Notes: generated by a model from the letters alone, not told the origin. A DNA stretch of 45,846 nt from Penium margaritaceum (GCA_023375785.1 SZWC01003570.1:6640-52485), one strand, 5' to 3'. Positions 22,489 to 33,785 are shown, counted from the stretch's first letter. A program made the numbers and translations.

Positions 22489-23200
22489 AAACGAGCCACA
22501 GCTCGTAGTGTTGTGCAGTAGAGACACACCAACAGCAGCAGCAGTGAGTGGCAGCAGCGGTAGTCATCCACGGCAGCAGTAGCAGATCCCTGAGGGACCC
22601 ACCACAGCTACGTTGCAGCGAAGCAGTGGAGGTAGCAAAGACGATAGCGGCTACGGGTAGCAGCCCCTACAGCAGCAGCACTGGGTGGCAGCAGCAGCAC
22701 CGGGTGGCAGCAGCAGCACAGGGTGGCAGCAGCAGCCGTGTCTAGCTATCGGTGTGTACACAAAAAAAAGGAAGCAGCTCGCACCAGCAGCTTGGTGCTG
22801 TAGCAACATTCGTAGCAGAAGCAGGCAGCAACCGTAGTAGCAGCCATAGCGGCAGCATCGGCATGCGGCTGCGAGCAGTAGTACCAGGCGGCAGCAAGCA
22901 GCAGCATTAGCAGTAGCAGCAAGCAGCGAATCAATAAGCAGCAGCAGCAGCGGTTGGCAGCAAGCAGTAGGAGCAGGCGGCTGCGAGCAGTGGCAGCAGG
23001 CAGCAGCAAGCAGAAGCAGCAGCAGCGGCAAGTAGCTGCAGCAGTAGCAGCGTGCAGTAGGCGCAACGGTAGCAGCAGCAGTAGCGGCGGCACCGGCGGG
23101 CAGCTGCAGCGTGCAGCTGCACGTGCTCACGCGGGCTGCAACAGCAGCAGCAGCCCGCGTAGAAGTGGCAGCCGCAGCAGCAACAGCCACTACTGCTGTT
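22489..23200 (+). repeat. CAG-rich leader of element B
   Basis: Irregular GCAGCAGCA and GTAGCAGC runs, with three tandem GGTGGCAGCAGCAGCAC-like units around 22665-22735. Open frames here are poly-Ala, Cys, Leu or Ser artefacts and were not called. Confidence 0.8.
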
Positions 23201-23210
23201 TGCTCGTCAC

Positions 23211-23323
23211 GCGAAGTTACACTGCAACTTCGCGTTGCGAGCAAGCAGGGTGAGGCTGCTTGCTCGCAACGAGCGAGCTCGCCGCGCGAGCTCGCTCGAC
23301 GAGCTCACCGAGCAAGCTTGCTC
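23211..23323 (+). other. Cluster of perfect stem-loops in the B leader
   Basis: Consecutive perfect inverted repeats: 23211-23233 (GCGAAGTT / AACTTCGC), 23234-23270 (15-bp arms starting GTTGCGAGC, loop GGTGAGG), 23270-23298 (CGAGCGAGCTCG / CGAGCTCGCTCG) and 23310-23323 (GAGCAAGCTTGCTC, a full palindrome). The first two directly adjoin each other. An A/purine-rich tract follows at 23380-23420. Plausibly a leader RNA structure for dimerisation or packaging; that is inference. Confidence 0.75.
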
Positions 23324-23897
23324 AATGGGTTCACCGAGCAAGCTCGCTCGACGGGCTCGCTTGAAGCGAGGGTCGAGCCAGACAAGAAAAAAAAAAAGGA
23401 GAAGAGAGGGGGTGAGGTGTCCCCGGGCTGTGCACCCCTGAAGGAGGCACCTGAGAAAAAAAGAAGCTCCCTTTACTCTTTTTAATTTAATTTTTGTCAC
23501 CTTTTAAGTGTGGCCTAAGGCCACCAACGTCGGCTGACGACGAGAACCGCAGTAGCAGCAGCCGCCGCGAGAGTCGCAGTAGCAGCAGCAACAGTGAAGG
23601 TGGCTTGAGACCACAGCCGTTGGCTGACGACGGCACCCCGTGCAACATCAGAAGCACCGAAGGCGACCTGAGGCCGCACAACAGCCCACCACCAACGTCG
23701 TGGTGGCCGTCCTGGTGATGGCATCGCAGCACATCTGAGAGATTGTGCTTCGATCGCTCACTTCCCCTTGTGGCCTTGTGCCAGTGGGAGCGAGTGTCCC
23801 ACACACTCACCCACACCACACTCTAGAGATGAGCACATTGGCGTGGAAGGGAGCGTAGCCGGCACCGTGGCTGGCACCAGCTTTTCATACGTGGCAG
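23324..23897 (+). other. B leader 3' part, purine-rich tract and three 15-nt palindromes
   Basis: Contains a purine-rich stretch (23380-23420), an AT-rich stretch (23480-23500) and three 15-nt imperfect palindromes: GTGGCCTAAGGCCAC (23510-23524), GTGGCTTGAGACCAC (23600-23614) and GCGACCTGAGGCCGC (23663-23677). No credible ORF before 23898. Confidence 0.5.
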
Positions 23898-26602
23898 ATG
23901 CCGCGTCCACAGTGGCATTTCCAGCCGTGGCACACGCCTCAGGCGTCCAACAGCTTTGCGTGCTACTATTGCTGCAACCGACACCATGGCTGGCGCCAGT
24001 GTCGCCAGCACCCTGCTGGGTGGCGACCGCCCTGGTTACGGTCCCGCCCTACTCCACCATCCGCCTCCGATACATCAGCTCATACAATCACAACCCTCAG
24101 TGGAGCTATGGCAGTGGTGTACGCCGAGCTCCAGGGTCTGAAGCGCATGGTACAACAGCTCATAGACCATGTGATCTCTGAGCGGGCTGTTGCCACCGTG
24201 CCGCTTCACACACCCTTTTCTTCCTTCTCGCCATCCTCACCTCCGTCAGTGTCATCACCTGACGATTCAACGCCTCCCGAACTTCACTCTACATCTGACA
24301 CCCTACGCTCTGTGCTAGAGGCAGTTGGAGTCATCCCGACCAGTGACCCCTCCACTTCTGGGGAAGTCTTTTCGGCTCGCCATCGTCGTTCTCGGACTCG
24401 GCACGCGAGGCGGCGGATAGCAAGTTTGGCGAGACGTGTGCAGGAGGCAGCAGTAGATGCAGCAACGGCAGACGTCACCACGGAGCTGACTCCCTCCTCC
24501 CCAGTTGCAAAGTTGGTGCGGCACCCCTTGGCAGCTTCTACCAGTGCGTTGGTCGAGGGGGGGATGGAGTGTCCGACGACGACCACCGACGAGTGCATGA
24601 GTCCACGACTGGGCGCTCTCAGTGAGGACGAGCCATCCAACGAGTGGTCCGACGTGGATTCGGAGACGGACCAGTGGTCTGACGTGTAGTTGGAGGCAGA
24701 CATGGAGATGGAGACTACAGTTGACGTAGCAGAGACCACGGAGGTAGGTGGGGCAGTACCAGTGGATGAGGCAGTAGTAACAGTAGCAGTGTCAGCCGGC
24801 ACATGTGGAGCAGACGTCCGTTCCGCTAAATTGGTGACCAGTGGAGTGTCGCCAGACGTCCAGGCAGTGGGTGTGTCGGCAGCCATCGACGTCGTGATAG
24901 TAGCAGTAGTTGCAGTCACTGCTACTGATAGGACGTTGGCAGTAGACGCACCTCTAGGTTGAGTCTCAGGTGACGAGATCCCCTCGTCTCCTGTCCACGG
25001 GTTGGTCTGCCGAGTCCCCACAGCTCTTGCCGAGGTGCCAGTCATGGGGGGGATGGTGTGTCCGCTGATGACTGCGGCGGAGCTTGGCATTGGTGATGCG
25101 ACTGCTCTATATTGCAGGATGATTGAGGCGGATGATGCCACACAGCAGACTCAGCTAGCGAAGAGTTCAGCGGGGGGAGACATTCGTTGTGACGAAGACT
25201 CTTCGTCAGAGGAGGATTGGTCCGATGCTTAGTCAGAGTCGGGGATGGAGTTGGTGATCGTTGATGTTTTGGCGGATGACGTGACGACGGCCGATGCCAG
25301 AGCTGCGCCCGACGATGCGCACGCTCCTGCATTAGCTGGTGTGGAGACAGCTGCCATGGTGCCAGGAGCAGCAGCAAGAGGAGAGGTAATGCAGATGCTG
25401 ATGCTCGGCCCACAGCAGACGCCCAGGTGGTTCTGGCAGATAGTGCTGGGCAGCAGAAGGAGGTGATTGACTGCCAAGACGAGGCAGACCTCCTCTATGA
25501 GGACCAGTCGTCCGTCGTGGAGCAGTCGGACGCAGGGTCGGAGGCAGACATAGAGGCCCAGTGCGCTGCCGTTCTTGCTGTAGCCACGGCTAGAGCACGC
25601 GATAGCCTCTCGGTGAGAGCAGACGTCCGCGTGTACGACATGGAGGATGCAGAGCAAGCTGCAGACATCCGACACCTCGCTACCCTGACCGGTGTCGTTG
25701 ACACCACGGCGGTTCCAGCCGATGACATAGCTACGCTCGTCCAAGCTACAGTTCCTGTACCTGAGCGCCTACGCTCCACGGTCGACGAGCATGAGGCAGT
25801 GGTGGCTCGAGTGGCAGCGCACATGCAGAGTCTCATGGCTGAGCTCCGGGAGGTCAGCAGCCGTTGGTACACTACAGATGCTTCTGCACGACAGGTTGCT
25901 GAGATGTGCATGGAGGATGTGCACACTCGTCTCGAGGCTGCGGAGTGGTCCCTACAAGATGCACGTTGGCGACGGGCGGACGCACAGCAGTAGGTGGACG
26001 ATTGGTTGTGCACCAGGGGCTCGGCGTTTTTGCAGGGTGTATGGGTTCCCGATTACAGCGATGAGGCTGCAACAGCAGATACACCGACGGATGACGATGT
26101 CTGGCTACCTGACACCCGAGTGTCGAGTGTGTCAGCAGCAGCCAGTGACTCCGCAGCACCACCCCCTTCTGGTGCAGCTGCTATGGATGCGGACACGCTG
26201 AGTGGTGACGACCCCCTGCCATCAGCTGGTTATCAGGCAGCAGCTGAGTTGCCTATTGGCGTGGAGAGCTTCCTACGTGACGAGGAGACAAGGATGCAGG
26301 AGACAGTGACTCGCGCCGACGCGCACATGATGGAGGTCCACCATCAGATTCATTCCGCGACTGTCCGCCCGCACGCCGTAGATGCAGCTAGCCGGCAGGC
26401 TGCCGCAACAGAGCTCGACGAACTGTGTCTCGACGCAGCGCAGTCCGTGTGGCAGCATGCAGCCCAGAAGCTGGCATATATATGGGAGGCGATACAGTTG
26501 GAGGAGGCCCTCAGCTCTGCCCTTGTCGCAGCACCAGGTGACGACAGTAGTGGCGACTATAGTGGTGACGATGACGACAGCAATGACGATGCCGTAGAGT
26601 GA
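23898..26602 (+). pseudogene. Element B long protein with N-terminal CCHC zinc knuckle (broken frame)
   Basis: A reading frame of about 900 codons starting at ATG 23898. CYYCCNRHHGWRQC (23961-24002) fits the retroviral CCHC spacing C-X2-C-X4-H-X4-C, followed by GWRPPWL. Next comes a probable helical segment (YAELQGLKRMVQQL then IDHVISERA), then long Ser/Pro/Thr, Arg-rich and acidic low-complexity sequence with repeated EWSDV, QWSDV and DWSDA motifs, and an acidic C-terminus. Breaks: TAG 24687, TGA 24960, TAG 25230, frameshift 25430-25466, TAG 25991. I do not recognise the family beyond the knuckle. A Gag-like RNA-binding role is inferred from position and knuckle; the knuckle lies at the N-terminus rather than the usual C-terminal nucleocapsid position. 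Confidence 0.7.
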
Positions 26603-26799
26603 GGCTATGTGCGCGCTCATCTCACCAGCATCGCCGTCGCCATTGCTATTGCTGTGTAGGGTTATGTGGCCATGGGGGAGCTGTACTGTTAGCGTGTGTA
26701 GCCCAGGGGGAGTGTTGGTGTGTGGGCTTTGGCCTGACACTCTTGTGAGGACAGTGAGTTTGCTTGGAGGTGGCACGATGTTGTGATTGAGGTTATGCT
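26603..26799 (+). other. 3' untranslated segment of B with internal polypurine tract
   Basis: CCCAGGGGGAG at 26702-26712 is followed by TGTTGGTGTGTGGGC, which resembles the polypurine/LTR junction at 27482-27500, although about 780 bp of internal sequence still follows. Element C has the same arrangement at 33369-33380. Confidence 0.65.
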
Positions 26800-27044
26800 G
26801 GTCTAGACCCGCGCACATGGTGAGTTCCACCGGTGTGATGTCAAGACCCATTGTCCTCATGTGCTATGTGTGATCCATGCATGATGTGGTCGAGACCCGG
26901 ATACCCGGAGACATTTTTCGGAGTCACGAGGAGACCTTGTTTCTTTGTCTCTCTTGCATGATGTTTGACACGTGTGTGTGATTGCCTTCGTGCATGGTCG
27001 AGACCCGGGCACTTGGTGGGATGCACCATTGTCACAAAGAGACC
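26800..27044 (+). repeat. GAGACC motif array of element B (three copies)
   Basis: 49-nt units at 26800-26848, 26888-26936 and 26996-27044. Each begins GGTCGAGACCC (GGTCTAGACCC in the first) and ends AGACC. The first and third can form the two-helix hairpin described for element C. In the first it is CGCAC / GTGTG outside and TGGTG / CACCG inside, with one unpaired A between. Copies two and three recur at 27225-27273 and 27333-27381 as part of the N-flanking duplication. Confidence 0.78.
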
Positions 27045-27425
27045 CTGTGCTGTGGCATGCTTGATCAGTGCTTGCCATGATTGATTTCNNNNNNNNNNNN
27101 NNNNNNNNNNNNNNNNNNNNNNNNNNNNNNNNNNNNNNNNNNNNNNNNNNNNNNNNNNNNNNTCCACCGGTGTGATGTCAAGACCCATTGTCCTCATGTG
27201 CTATGTGTGATCCATGCATGATGTGGTCGAGACCCGGATACCCGGAGACATTTTTCGGAGTCACGAGGAGACCTTGTTTCTTTGTCTCTCTTGCATGATG
27301 TTTGACACGTGTGTGTGATTGCCTTCGTGCATGGTCGAGACCCGGGCACTTGGTGGGATGCACCATTGTCACAAAGAGACCCTGTGCTGTGGCATGCTTG
27401 ATCAGTGCTTGCCATGATTGATTTC
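26826..27425. repeat. 263-bp direct duplication around a 74-base N run
   Basis: 26826-27088 and 27163-27425 look the same at a constant offset of 337, with N at 27089-27162. Probably a failed gap closure; the true number of motif copies in B is therefore uncertain. Confidence 0.8.
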
Positions 27426-27481
27426 CTGAGCCATCCTGTCCTGTCATTGCTCAGCCATTGTGGCCTTGACGGGTGTGTCAG

Positions 27482-27491
27482 CCAGGGGCAG
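27482..27491 (+). promoter_or_regulatory. Polypurine tract of element B
   Basis: CCAGGGGCAG immediately before the 3' LTR start TGTTGGTATG. Confidence 0.7.
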
Positions 27492-28181
27492 TGTTGGTAT
27501 GTGTGGCTTCCACCCGTCATGAGCCACAGCCCTGGCAGCTACGGGTGCACCCGGAGTTGATGGTGATCGGTGGCCGCATTGGAGATCGTGACGACCCGAC
27601 GTGACTCCGGATCGTCCAGGGACTTACCCAGGAGCTATGACATGACAGATCCCTGAGGCGGGCCCTGGTGACATCCGAGGGAAGACGGGCGGCGGACTGC
27701 TAGCTTGGAGCTGGCCGACTACCGTTCCAGTGCCCCGGACACTGTCGGGACTCTCTACTATTTTTCTGCAGCCTGCAGGAGTTTTTTCGGCGGACTGGCC
27801 ATGAGCCTGATTTGCATGTTTTTGCATTGCGTGTCCACCGTCTGATGATGGATGCATGCATGTGACCAGTCGTAGCGTCTGTTTTTTCTCTTGCCCGTCT
27901 ACGTTCAGACGGCGTAGCATTCTGATATGTGTGCACAGAGTTACGACCAAAACAATGGTTTTGGGCCGTTTTAAGGACAGCTCTTGGACCGCCGCGTGCA
28001 ACACCCGCTGTGCGCCACAGCAGGTATTTAGGTCATGGACCTGTCATTTGTCATCTCTCTCTGCAATTATATTCAGTTTTGAGTTTCTTGACACTCTGTT
28101 CGTGTCCCTACCCAGACCCTTGCAGTTTTGTCTCTAACTGGTGACTGTTGTCACACGCTTACCTGGCGTTGACGCCTAGTG
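27492..28181 (+). repeat. 3' LTR of element B, cut by element C
   Basis: 690 bp matching 21746-22437, ending in TAGTG. The remaining 39 bp of the LTR are not found after C or D. Confidence 0.85.
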
Positions 28182-28846
28182 TGTTGGTTTGTGTGGCTTC
28201 CACACGTCACCACCGACACTGCTAGTTTACCGATATACCCACATTCGGGGTATATGGCAGAGGAGGGTGTGACGACGCGACAGGCCTCCGGACTGCACCG
28301 AGACTTCTCCAGCACCTACGATAGCGCCGGCGAGACGCGGTCCATGCGTTCCGGTAGCCCCGTGGGCTTGTCGGGAGCAAGGAGAGTTTTCTCAGTGGGT
28401 TGAGACCCGCGCACCCGGTGGACTACATCGGTGCGACGAGGAGACCCGATGGCTGTTGTGGGGCTTCCGATGTTCGGAAAGCCATGTGTGATGTCTGGAC
28501 GCTGATTCTGAGATTTTCTGGCACTGTTCCCATTTTCTCGGTGGTCGAGACCCGGGTACTCGGAGAGCTGTTCCGGTGCCTCGGGGAGACCACCGTTATT
28601 GTTATCATGGTGTACGCAGTGTGTTCTCCCCGCTGACCCGTTTGGGCTCAGCGGGGGTGACGGGGCCCGGTGCGGCTAGCTGCCAGCGCCCCTACTTAAG
28701 CCCGCTAGGGGCTCATTTGTAATCCCTCCTTGTTCTTTATATTCAGCGTTCCAGACTCAGCCAAATTCTTGCCGTCTTGCATCGCACTCACACACAGAGC
28801 TCATGTTCATTTTTGCATGGGCCTGCATGCCCTATAATTATTTCCA
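28182..28846 (+). repeat. 5' LTR of element C
   Basis: 665 bp, TG...CA. Contains an 8-bp perfect hairpin (ATATACCC / GGGTATAT, 28233-28255) and two GAGACC motifs (28398-28446, 28543-28591). The corresponding part of 33926-34374 is alike with scattered substitutions. Confidence 0.86.
28398..28591 (+). repeat. GAGACC motif pair in the C 5' LTR
   Basis: Copies at 28398-28446 and 28543-28591, start-to-start 145 bp. First copy: outer helix CGCAC / GTGCG, bulged C, inner helix CGGTG / CATCG. Second copy: outer helix GGTAC / GTGCC, bulged T, inner helix CGG / CCG. The paired positions differ between copies yet remain complementary. Confidence 0.82.
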
Positions 28847-28849
28847 ATT

Positions 28850-28861
28850 TGGTATCAGAGC
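28850..28861 (+). promoter_or_regulatory. Primer-binding site of element C
   Basis: TGGTATCAGAGC three bases after the LTR end. Confidence 0.88.
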
Positions 28862-30628
28862 ACATGGGGGCGTGTGAGCAGCAGAAGCAGCAGCAGTGGG
28901 CAGAACGTAAAGAGAACGCGCCACATGGCGCCACGCCGGCAGCAGCGTGAGGGAGCGCGAAACGACTGCAAGTCAACGCCACAGGGGCGGTGAGTCGCGA
29001 ATAGCAGCACTAGGACTGTGACGGCAACAGCAAAAGCAACAGTAGCAGCAGCAGCAGCGAAATAATCTACAACAGCAGCAGCAGCCACTACAGTAGCGGT
29101 GGCAGCAGCAACAACGTGCAGTAGCGTCGGCAGCAGCAGCAGCAGAGTGCAGCAGGAGTAGTAGCAGCAGCAGCAGCAGTAGCGTGCAGCAGCAGCAGCC
29201 GCGGCGGCAGCAGCAAGCAACAGCAGCAGCTGCTGCGCAGAGCAACAGTAGCAACATATAGCAGTAGCAGCAGCAGCTACTGCAGCAGCGGCGGTAGTAG
29301 AAGCAATGTGCAGTAGCAGCAGCCGCGGCGGCAACAGCAAGCAGCAGCAACAGTTGCTGCGCAGAGCAGTAGTAGCAGCAGAAGCAGCAGCAGCAGCAGA
29401 AGCAGCATCAGCAGCAGTAGCAACCGCAGTAGCTGCACCTACCGCTGCAGCTGCTGCTGCCGCTACGAGGAGGGCCTCGCAGCCCTCCTCTGATCGGGGG
29501 GGCCCTCTGAGGGGGCCTCGTTCGCACCCCCCCTCCCTTCCTCCTCCTCTTAGGGGGGCCCTCGGAGGGCCCTGCCGAGCCCCCCCGAGGGGCCCTTCGG
29601 AGGGGACCCGTCGGCCTCGTGGGCCCCCTCGGCCCCGTCGGCCCCATCGGCCGGCCGACGGAGGGGCCGGGTCAGAGGGGCGGACAGGAGACCCCCCATC
29701 TCTCGCTTCCTCCTCCCCCCCACACCCACTCGCTCACTCGCTCGCTCAACGAGCAAGCGAGCGAGCGTGCACAGGAGGGAGGGCCAGACAGCCGAATACC
29801 CCCCCCCTCCTTATTTTCTCCGTTCACCCACCTTACGGGCAATCGAGAAAAGGGCGGGGGCGAGTAACAAAAATCCAAAAACGGGTACGCCTGACAGCCG
29901 AAAAGAAAAAAAAGGAAGACAAAAAAAGAGAAAGGCGAGGGCTGAAGGCGAGCAGAGGGGAGAACAAAAAAAAAGTGGGGGTGGAGAGTGAGGGCAAAAG
30001 AAGGAAAAAAAAGGGGGAACACAAGCGGGGGCTTGAGGGCTAGAGAATAACAATAAAAAAAGGGGATGATCTTCCAACTACTACCGCCACAGCAGTAGCA
30101 GCAGCTCTCATAGCCGCAATAGCAGCATTAGGCGGTGGAGTGTTGACGACTACATAGTGCGGCGGTTGCGCGACAGCTTACACTTTCGTCTTCTCAGCCG
30201 ACAGCGGACGGTCGTCGGCAACGATCTCCGCTTCTAGACGCGTCCTAGACCGGCGTCTTTCTAGGGCCCGTGGATTGGTGTGCGCACTTCACCCCGCAGG
30301 ATCGACGGCGGATTCGAGTCTTACCAGCTCCGAGGGCTAGATCGTATACCGCTTAGAGCAGTAGCCACACCTGCAGCCGCCACCCCTTCTCGTCTTGGAG
30401 CAGTCTTCGCTCCATTAGTGGCAGCAGCATTAGTGGCTGCAGTTAGTCGGACTGTAGTCTCCGGGCGTGCTGTGGTAGTGCAGCTCTTCCCGTCTGGTCA
30501 CGTTTTCTTACCCGGACGCCGTGACCTCCAGGAGTGACAGTACCTACTGGCCCCATTCTCTCCCGTGGCTTGGTGTTTACAACCGGGAGTAGGTGCCCTC
30601 GATACCTATCCATCATCCAGCACACAAG
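28862..30628 (+). repeat. Leader of element C: CAG block, GC-rich block, polypurine block
   Basis: CAG/GCA runs at about 28876-29460, a C/G homopolymer-rich stretch at 29480-29720, and a nearly pure A/G stretch at about 29868-30065. A 738-bp open frame (29306-30043) crosses these blocks but is low-complexity with a composition that follows the blocks, so it is not called a gene. 30066-30628 has mixed sequence with no recognised gene. Confidence 0.7.
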
Positions 30629-33139
30629 ATGAGTGCGCGGATATCTGAGCAGGCACCCTGCGCATTCGCTTGCTACTACTGTGGTGATGGACGTCATGGT
30701 TGGCGTCGCTGTTGGACGCGCCCTCCCGGCTGGCATCCACCTTGGCTACAGCCTTGTCCGAGCATGCCTCCTCCACAGCCCACGGATCTGCCGGCCTTGG
30801 TAGATCCCCTAGCTGGACCTCTGGTGAGCATATTCGCTGAGATCCACGGCCTCCGGCAGAGAGTGCAACGGCTTTGTGACCTCGTCGTCAGTGAGCGTGC
30901 TTCTGCTACTCATTTGTCGACGACCTCTTTGATCACATCTCCTCCATCCTCTCCTCCTTCCTCATCGGATGGTGTACCTTCAGCTCCACCTGCCAGCGAG
31001 TCCTAGGCTGCCACCATCCTGTCGATCCTTCACTCTACGACCACGACGCCATCTCGCGATGACATACCTCCATCAAGTCGTTCCAGTCGAGTGACTCTGC
31101 GACGTCGGCGTCAGCGCTCCGCACGGCGTGCTCACGCCGGTGTTGATACATCCTCCACCTCCTCGGCCTTCGTTGTTGTACCTGTTGAGGGGGAGTGTGG
31201 TCACCGCGCATTGCTTGATGTGACCGTAGCGACAGGATTCGCACTCGCGCCGGACCGTGCTGCCCGAGCGTTAGCTCAGGTAGATTCAGATGATACGGAG
31301 ACAGCACATGGCGTGGAGTCTGACCCCGACATGGCGTTCATGGTTGAGAGTTGCTTTTCATCCTCGAGGTTTGATCCAGATCTTCCACAGCATCAGGTGA
31401 CATCAGGAGGAACGCAGACACGGCGTCCTTGGACGGTGCCACTCGCGGCTCCGACCGCTGGAGGCCCAGGGGTGGCACAGGAGTCTCGTACGGATCGAGA
31501 TGCATCCATCATACTTTTGGGGGAGAGCGTGCAGCAGACTCACACCAGTCCGGCGGATGTTGGGGTACTTGGGACGTGCATGTCATTGAGGTCAACATCT
31601 ACGCTGGGGCAGCACCCAGATATTCTGCAGCAGTAGGTTGCATCAGGAGGAGTGCAGGTCCCGCATGCCTTGGCGATGCCACTCGCGACTCCGACCAGTA
31701 GCGGCCTGGTGGTGGCACAACAGTCTTGTGCAGATCGGGATGCCCCACACGGATCTCCGGGGGCGTTGGCGCACGAGATTCACACCAGTACGATAGCAGT
31801 CGCAGTGCATGAGCAGAGTCGGCCGGTTGACCTTTTGGAGGTTGAGGTATTCTTGAGAGCAGCAGTTCTGAGAGACATCGCTGAGACATATGTTGCAGCA
31901 GACACAGGAGGCTCCACCGTCTCATCTGCGGTACATGAGGACCAGCTTCAGCGTGAGGAGTCGTCCATGTTCCCACAGTCTCAGGGTTCCCGTACCCACG
32001 ACGGAGCAGCGACATACATGACGGAGTCATATGATGGTCCTTACTCTATCATCGAGCAGGTGGTAGCGACCAGCGTTCCCGGCGAGAGAGTGCGTGAGCA
32101 CCAGCTGCGCTTGTTGGTCGCCTTGACGGACATTGTCGAGCCGAAGTCCTGCACACCTGTGTCCACTACGGTGGCAGTTGAGGACAGTGGTGCAGATCCC
32201 TACACGCAGATGGAGTCACCTCGTCAGCTGGAGCTGAGTTCTGCCCCTTCGTGTTCACCTGCTGGTGACCTAGCTGATCACATGGACACTAAGAGTGGCA
32301 CGGACGAAATTTCTACATGCTCCAGGGACTCTGACGACTCATCCTTCTCCTTCTCTCTCGGCATGCGACCGCTCACTCCTCGTCTGACAGACACGAGTTG
32401 TGATGTGGATGCGACACCTGCAGCTGCATACGATGTTCCAGCGTCTCAGCAGATTGCGAGCTTGGTTGACCCCCAGGAGGATGCAGCAGCACCAGTTCCA
32501 TCGTCTTCAGCAGCAGAGATGCAGATGGCGCAGTACTCACGAGTTGTGCAGTCTGCATGTGCAGCATCCAGTGAGGCAGAGTTTATCCTACACCAGGTTG
32601 TCATAGGCCACCTCGACATGTCCGAGGCAGATTATGCTGATCTGCAGGAGCGTGTAGTCATGCTACAACAGGAGATGATGGCAGCGCGTGAGCGATTCTC
32701 AGAGGAGAGCAGCATCACTGCTACCGACAGGAGCCTTCCGCCAGCAGCATCTGGCACACCTATGCCCGGGGAGGATCTTGTACGAGCTCCGAGTATGACG
32801 TCTGTTGGGGACACTATTATAGGAGAGGTGAGCGTGCTTTCGGCTTCCGCCATCCTCGCTCCTGTCAACCCCATCATCGCTCCTTCTTCTACTACTGCCG
32901 TCACGCACCTTCATCCACCCGACTCATCTGCCCCATCGTCATCTTCATCCACGAGTGGTGATCCGGTTCGTTGCTCCAGCTCTCCTCTTCGGCAGTACAC
33001 CCTTGTGTCTCAGGGTATGCTATCCCGTATCGGAGGCCAGCTTCGCCACTTCATCCACGCACGCGTGCTGCTCGTCCATTCCTGTTCCTCCGGCGCACAC
33101 AGATGCATCGCGGCAGTGCAGAGGCAGGAGAGACTGTGA
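30629..33139 (+). pseudogene. Element C long protein with N-terminal CCHC zinc knuckle (two stops)
   Basis: ATG 30629 opens a frame of about 836 codons, interrupted only by TAG 31004-31006 and TAG 31634-31636 before the TGA at 33137-33139. Residues 15-28 are CYYCGDGRHGWRRC (30671-30712), a canonical CCHC knuckle, followed by GWHPPWL. Then AEIHGLRQRVQRL and CDLVVSERA align with the B protein, as does a Ser/Pro run. The rest is acidic and Ser/Thr/Ala-rich; a segment near 32600-32700 (ADLQERVVMLQQEMMAARE) looks like a coiled coil. No enzyme motif found. An alternative end in another frame (to 33210) is acidic with WDPWQSREDWY and could be the original C-terminus. Gag-like role inferred, not shown. 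Confidence 0.72.
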
Positions 33140-33519
33140 GTTGGGACCCTTGGCAGTCACGCGAGGACTGGTATACCCCAGGTGATGCAGATTCACGTGA
33201 GGAGTTGTAGCCAGAGACACCACTTCGTCTTTGAGGGAGGGAGTCGACTCGCAGGTGACAGGGGGAGCTATCTCTACATGATGGATACACCACATGACTC
33301 ATCGCCCAGGATCTGTTCAGCTACGACATCAGCATCTCCATCGAGGACATCGCTGCCAGGTTTATCTGCCCAGGGGGAGTGTTGTGTGGACCTGGACATG
33401 ACGCGACGCCATGGGAGATGCATGGCGAGGTCCATGCTCTGTTGTCAGCATCTACAGCATCCCTCATGTGCCTCACGCTACGTACCTGCACAGCTGCATA
33501 TAGATGGTAGCACACTGTT
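33140..33519 (+). other. 3' untranslated segment of C with internal polypurine tract
   Basis: CCCAGGGGGAG at 33369-33379 followed by TGTTGTGTGG. It has the same relative position and form as 26702-26712 in B: after the ORF and before the motif array. Confidence 0.65.
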
Positions 33520-33785
33520 GGTCGAGACCCGGACACTTGGTGCATTGTACCAGTGTCACGAGGAGACCATGTGATCGTGTGTCTTAGTGTGTGGCTAGAC
33601 TGTGTGTGGCATGTGCATGCGAGCTGTTGGTCGAGACCCGGACACTTGGTGCATTGTGCCAGTGTCACGAGGAGACCATCTTGTCCTCTGACATGTGCAT
33701 GACATGTGGATGTGTGCGTGTGCATCACTCCTGTCATGGTCGAGACCCAGACACTTGGTGGGCTATGCGCGTGTCCAGGGAGACC
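33520..33785 (+). repeat. GAGACC motif array of element C (three copies, 109-bp period)
   Basis: Units at 33520-33568, 33629-33677 and 33738-33785, with starts exactly 109 bp apart twice. The first two differ at only one position (A/G at unit position 30). They form outer helix GACAC / GTGTC and inner helix TGGT / ACCA with one bulged T. The third keeps the outer helix but not the inner. Sequence between units is less conserved than the units. Confidence 0.82.

Larger units (their letters stand above)
21746..28181 (+). mobile_element. Non-autonomous LTR element B (CCHC protein, no pol)
   Basis: LTRs 21746-22476 and 27492-28181 (by eye about 95% identical over the part compared), PBS 22477-22488, and polypurine-like tracts at 26702-26712 and 27482-27491. 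Between them are a CAG-rich leader, a single long degenerate reading frame with a CCHC knuckle, and an array of GGTCGAGACCC motifs. I find no protease, integrase, RT or RNase H block in any frame. The 3' LTR breaks off after TAGTG where element C starts. B and C share LTR start, leader type, protein N-terminus and motif array. Confidence 0.82.

Noticed and set aside
23898..26602. B reading frame as an independent host gene
   Set aside because: It lies between LTR, PBS and polypurine tract in one orientation, with a homologue in the same position of element C; an element gene is simpler.
29306..30043. 245-codon open frame in the C leader
   Set aside because: Composition tracks the underlying CAG, GC-rich and polypurine blocks; no domain, and overlapping frames on both strands are also open.
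33520..33785. 109-bp spaced repeat considered as a CRISPR array
   Set aside because: Units are structured and diverged, occur inside a retroelement of a eukaryotic genome, and spacing and sequence do not fit CRISPR repeats.
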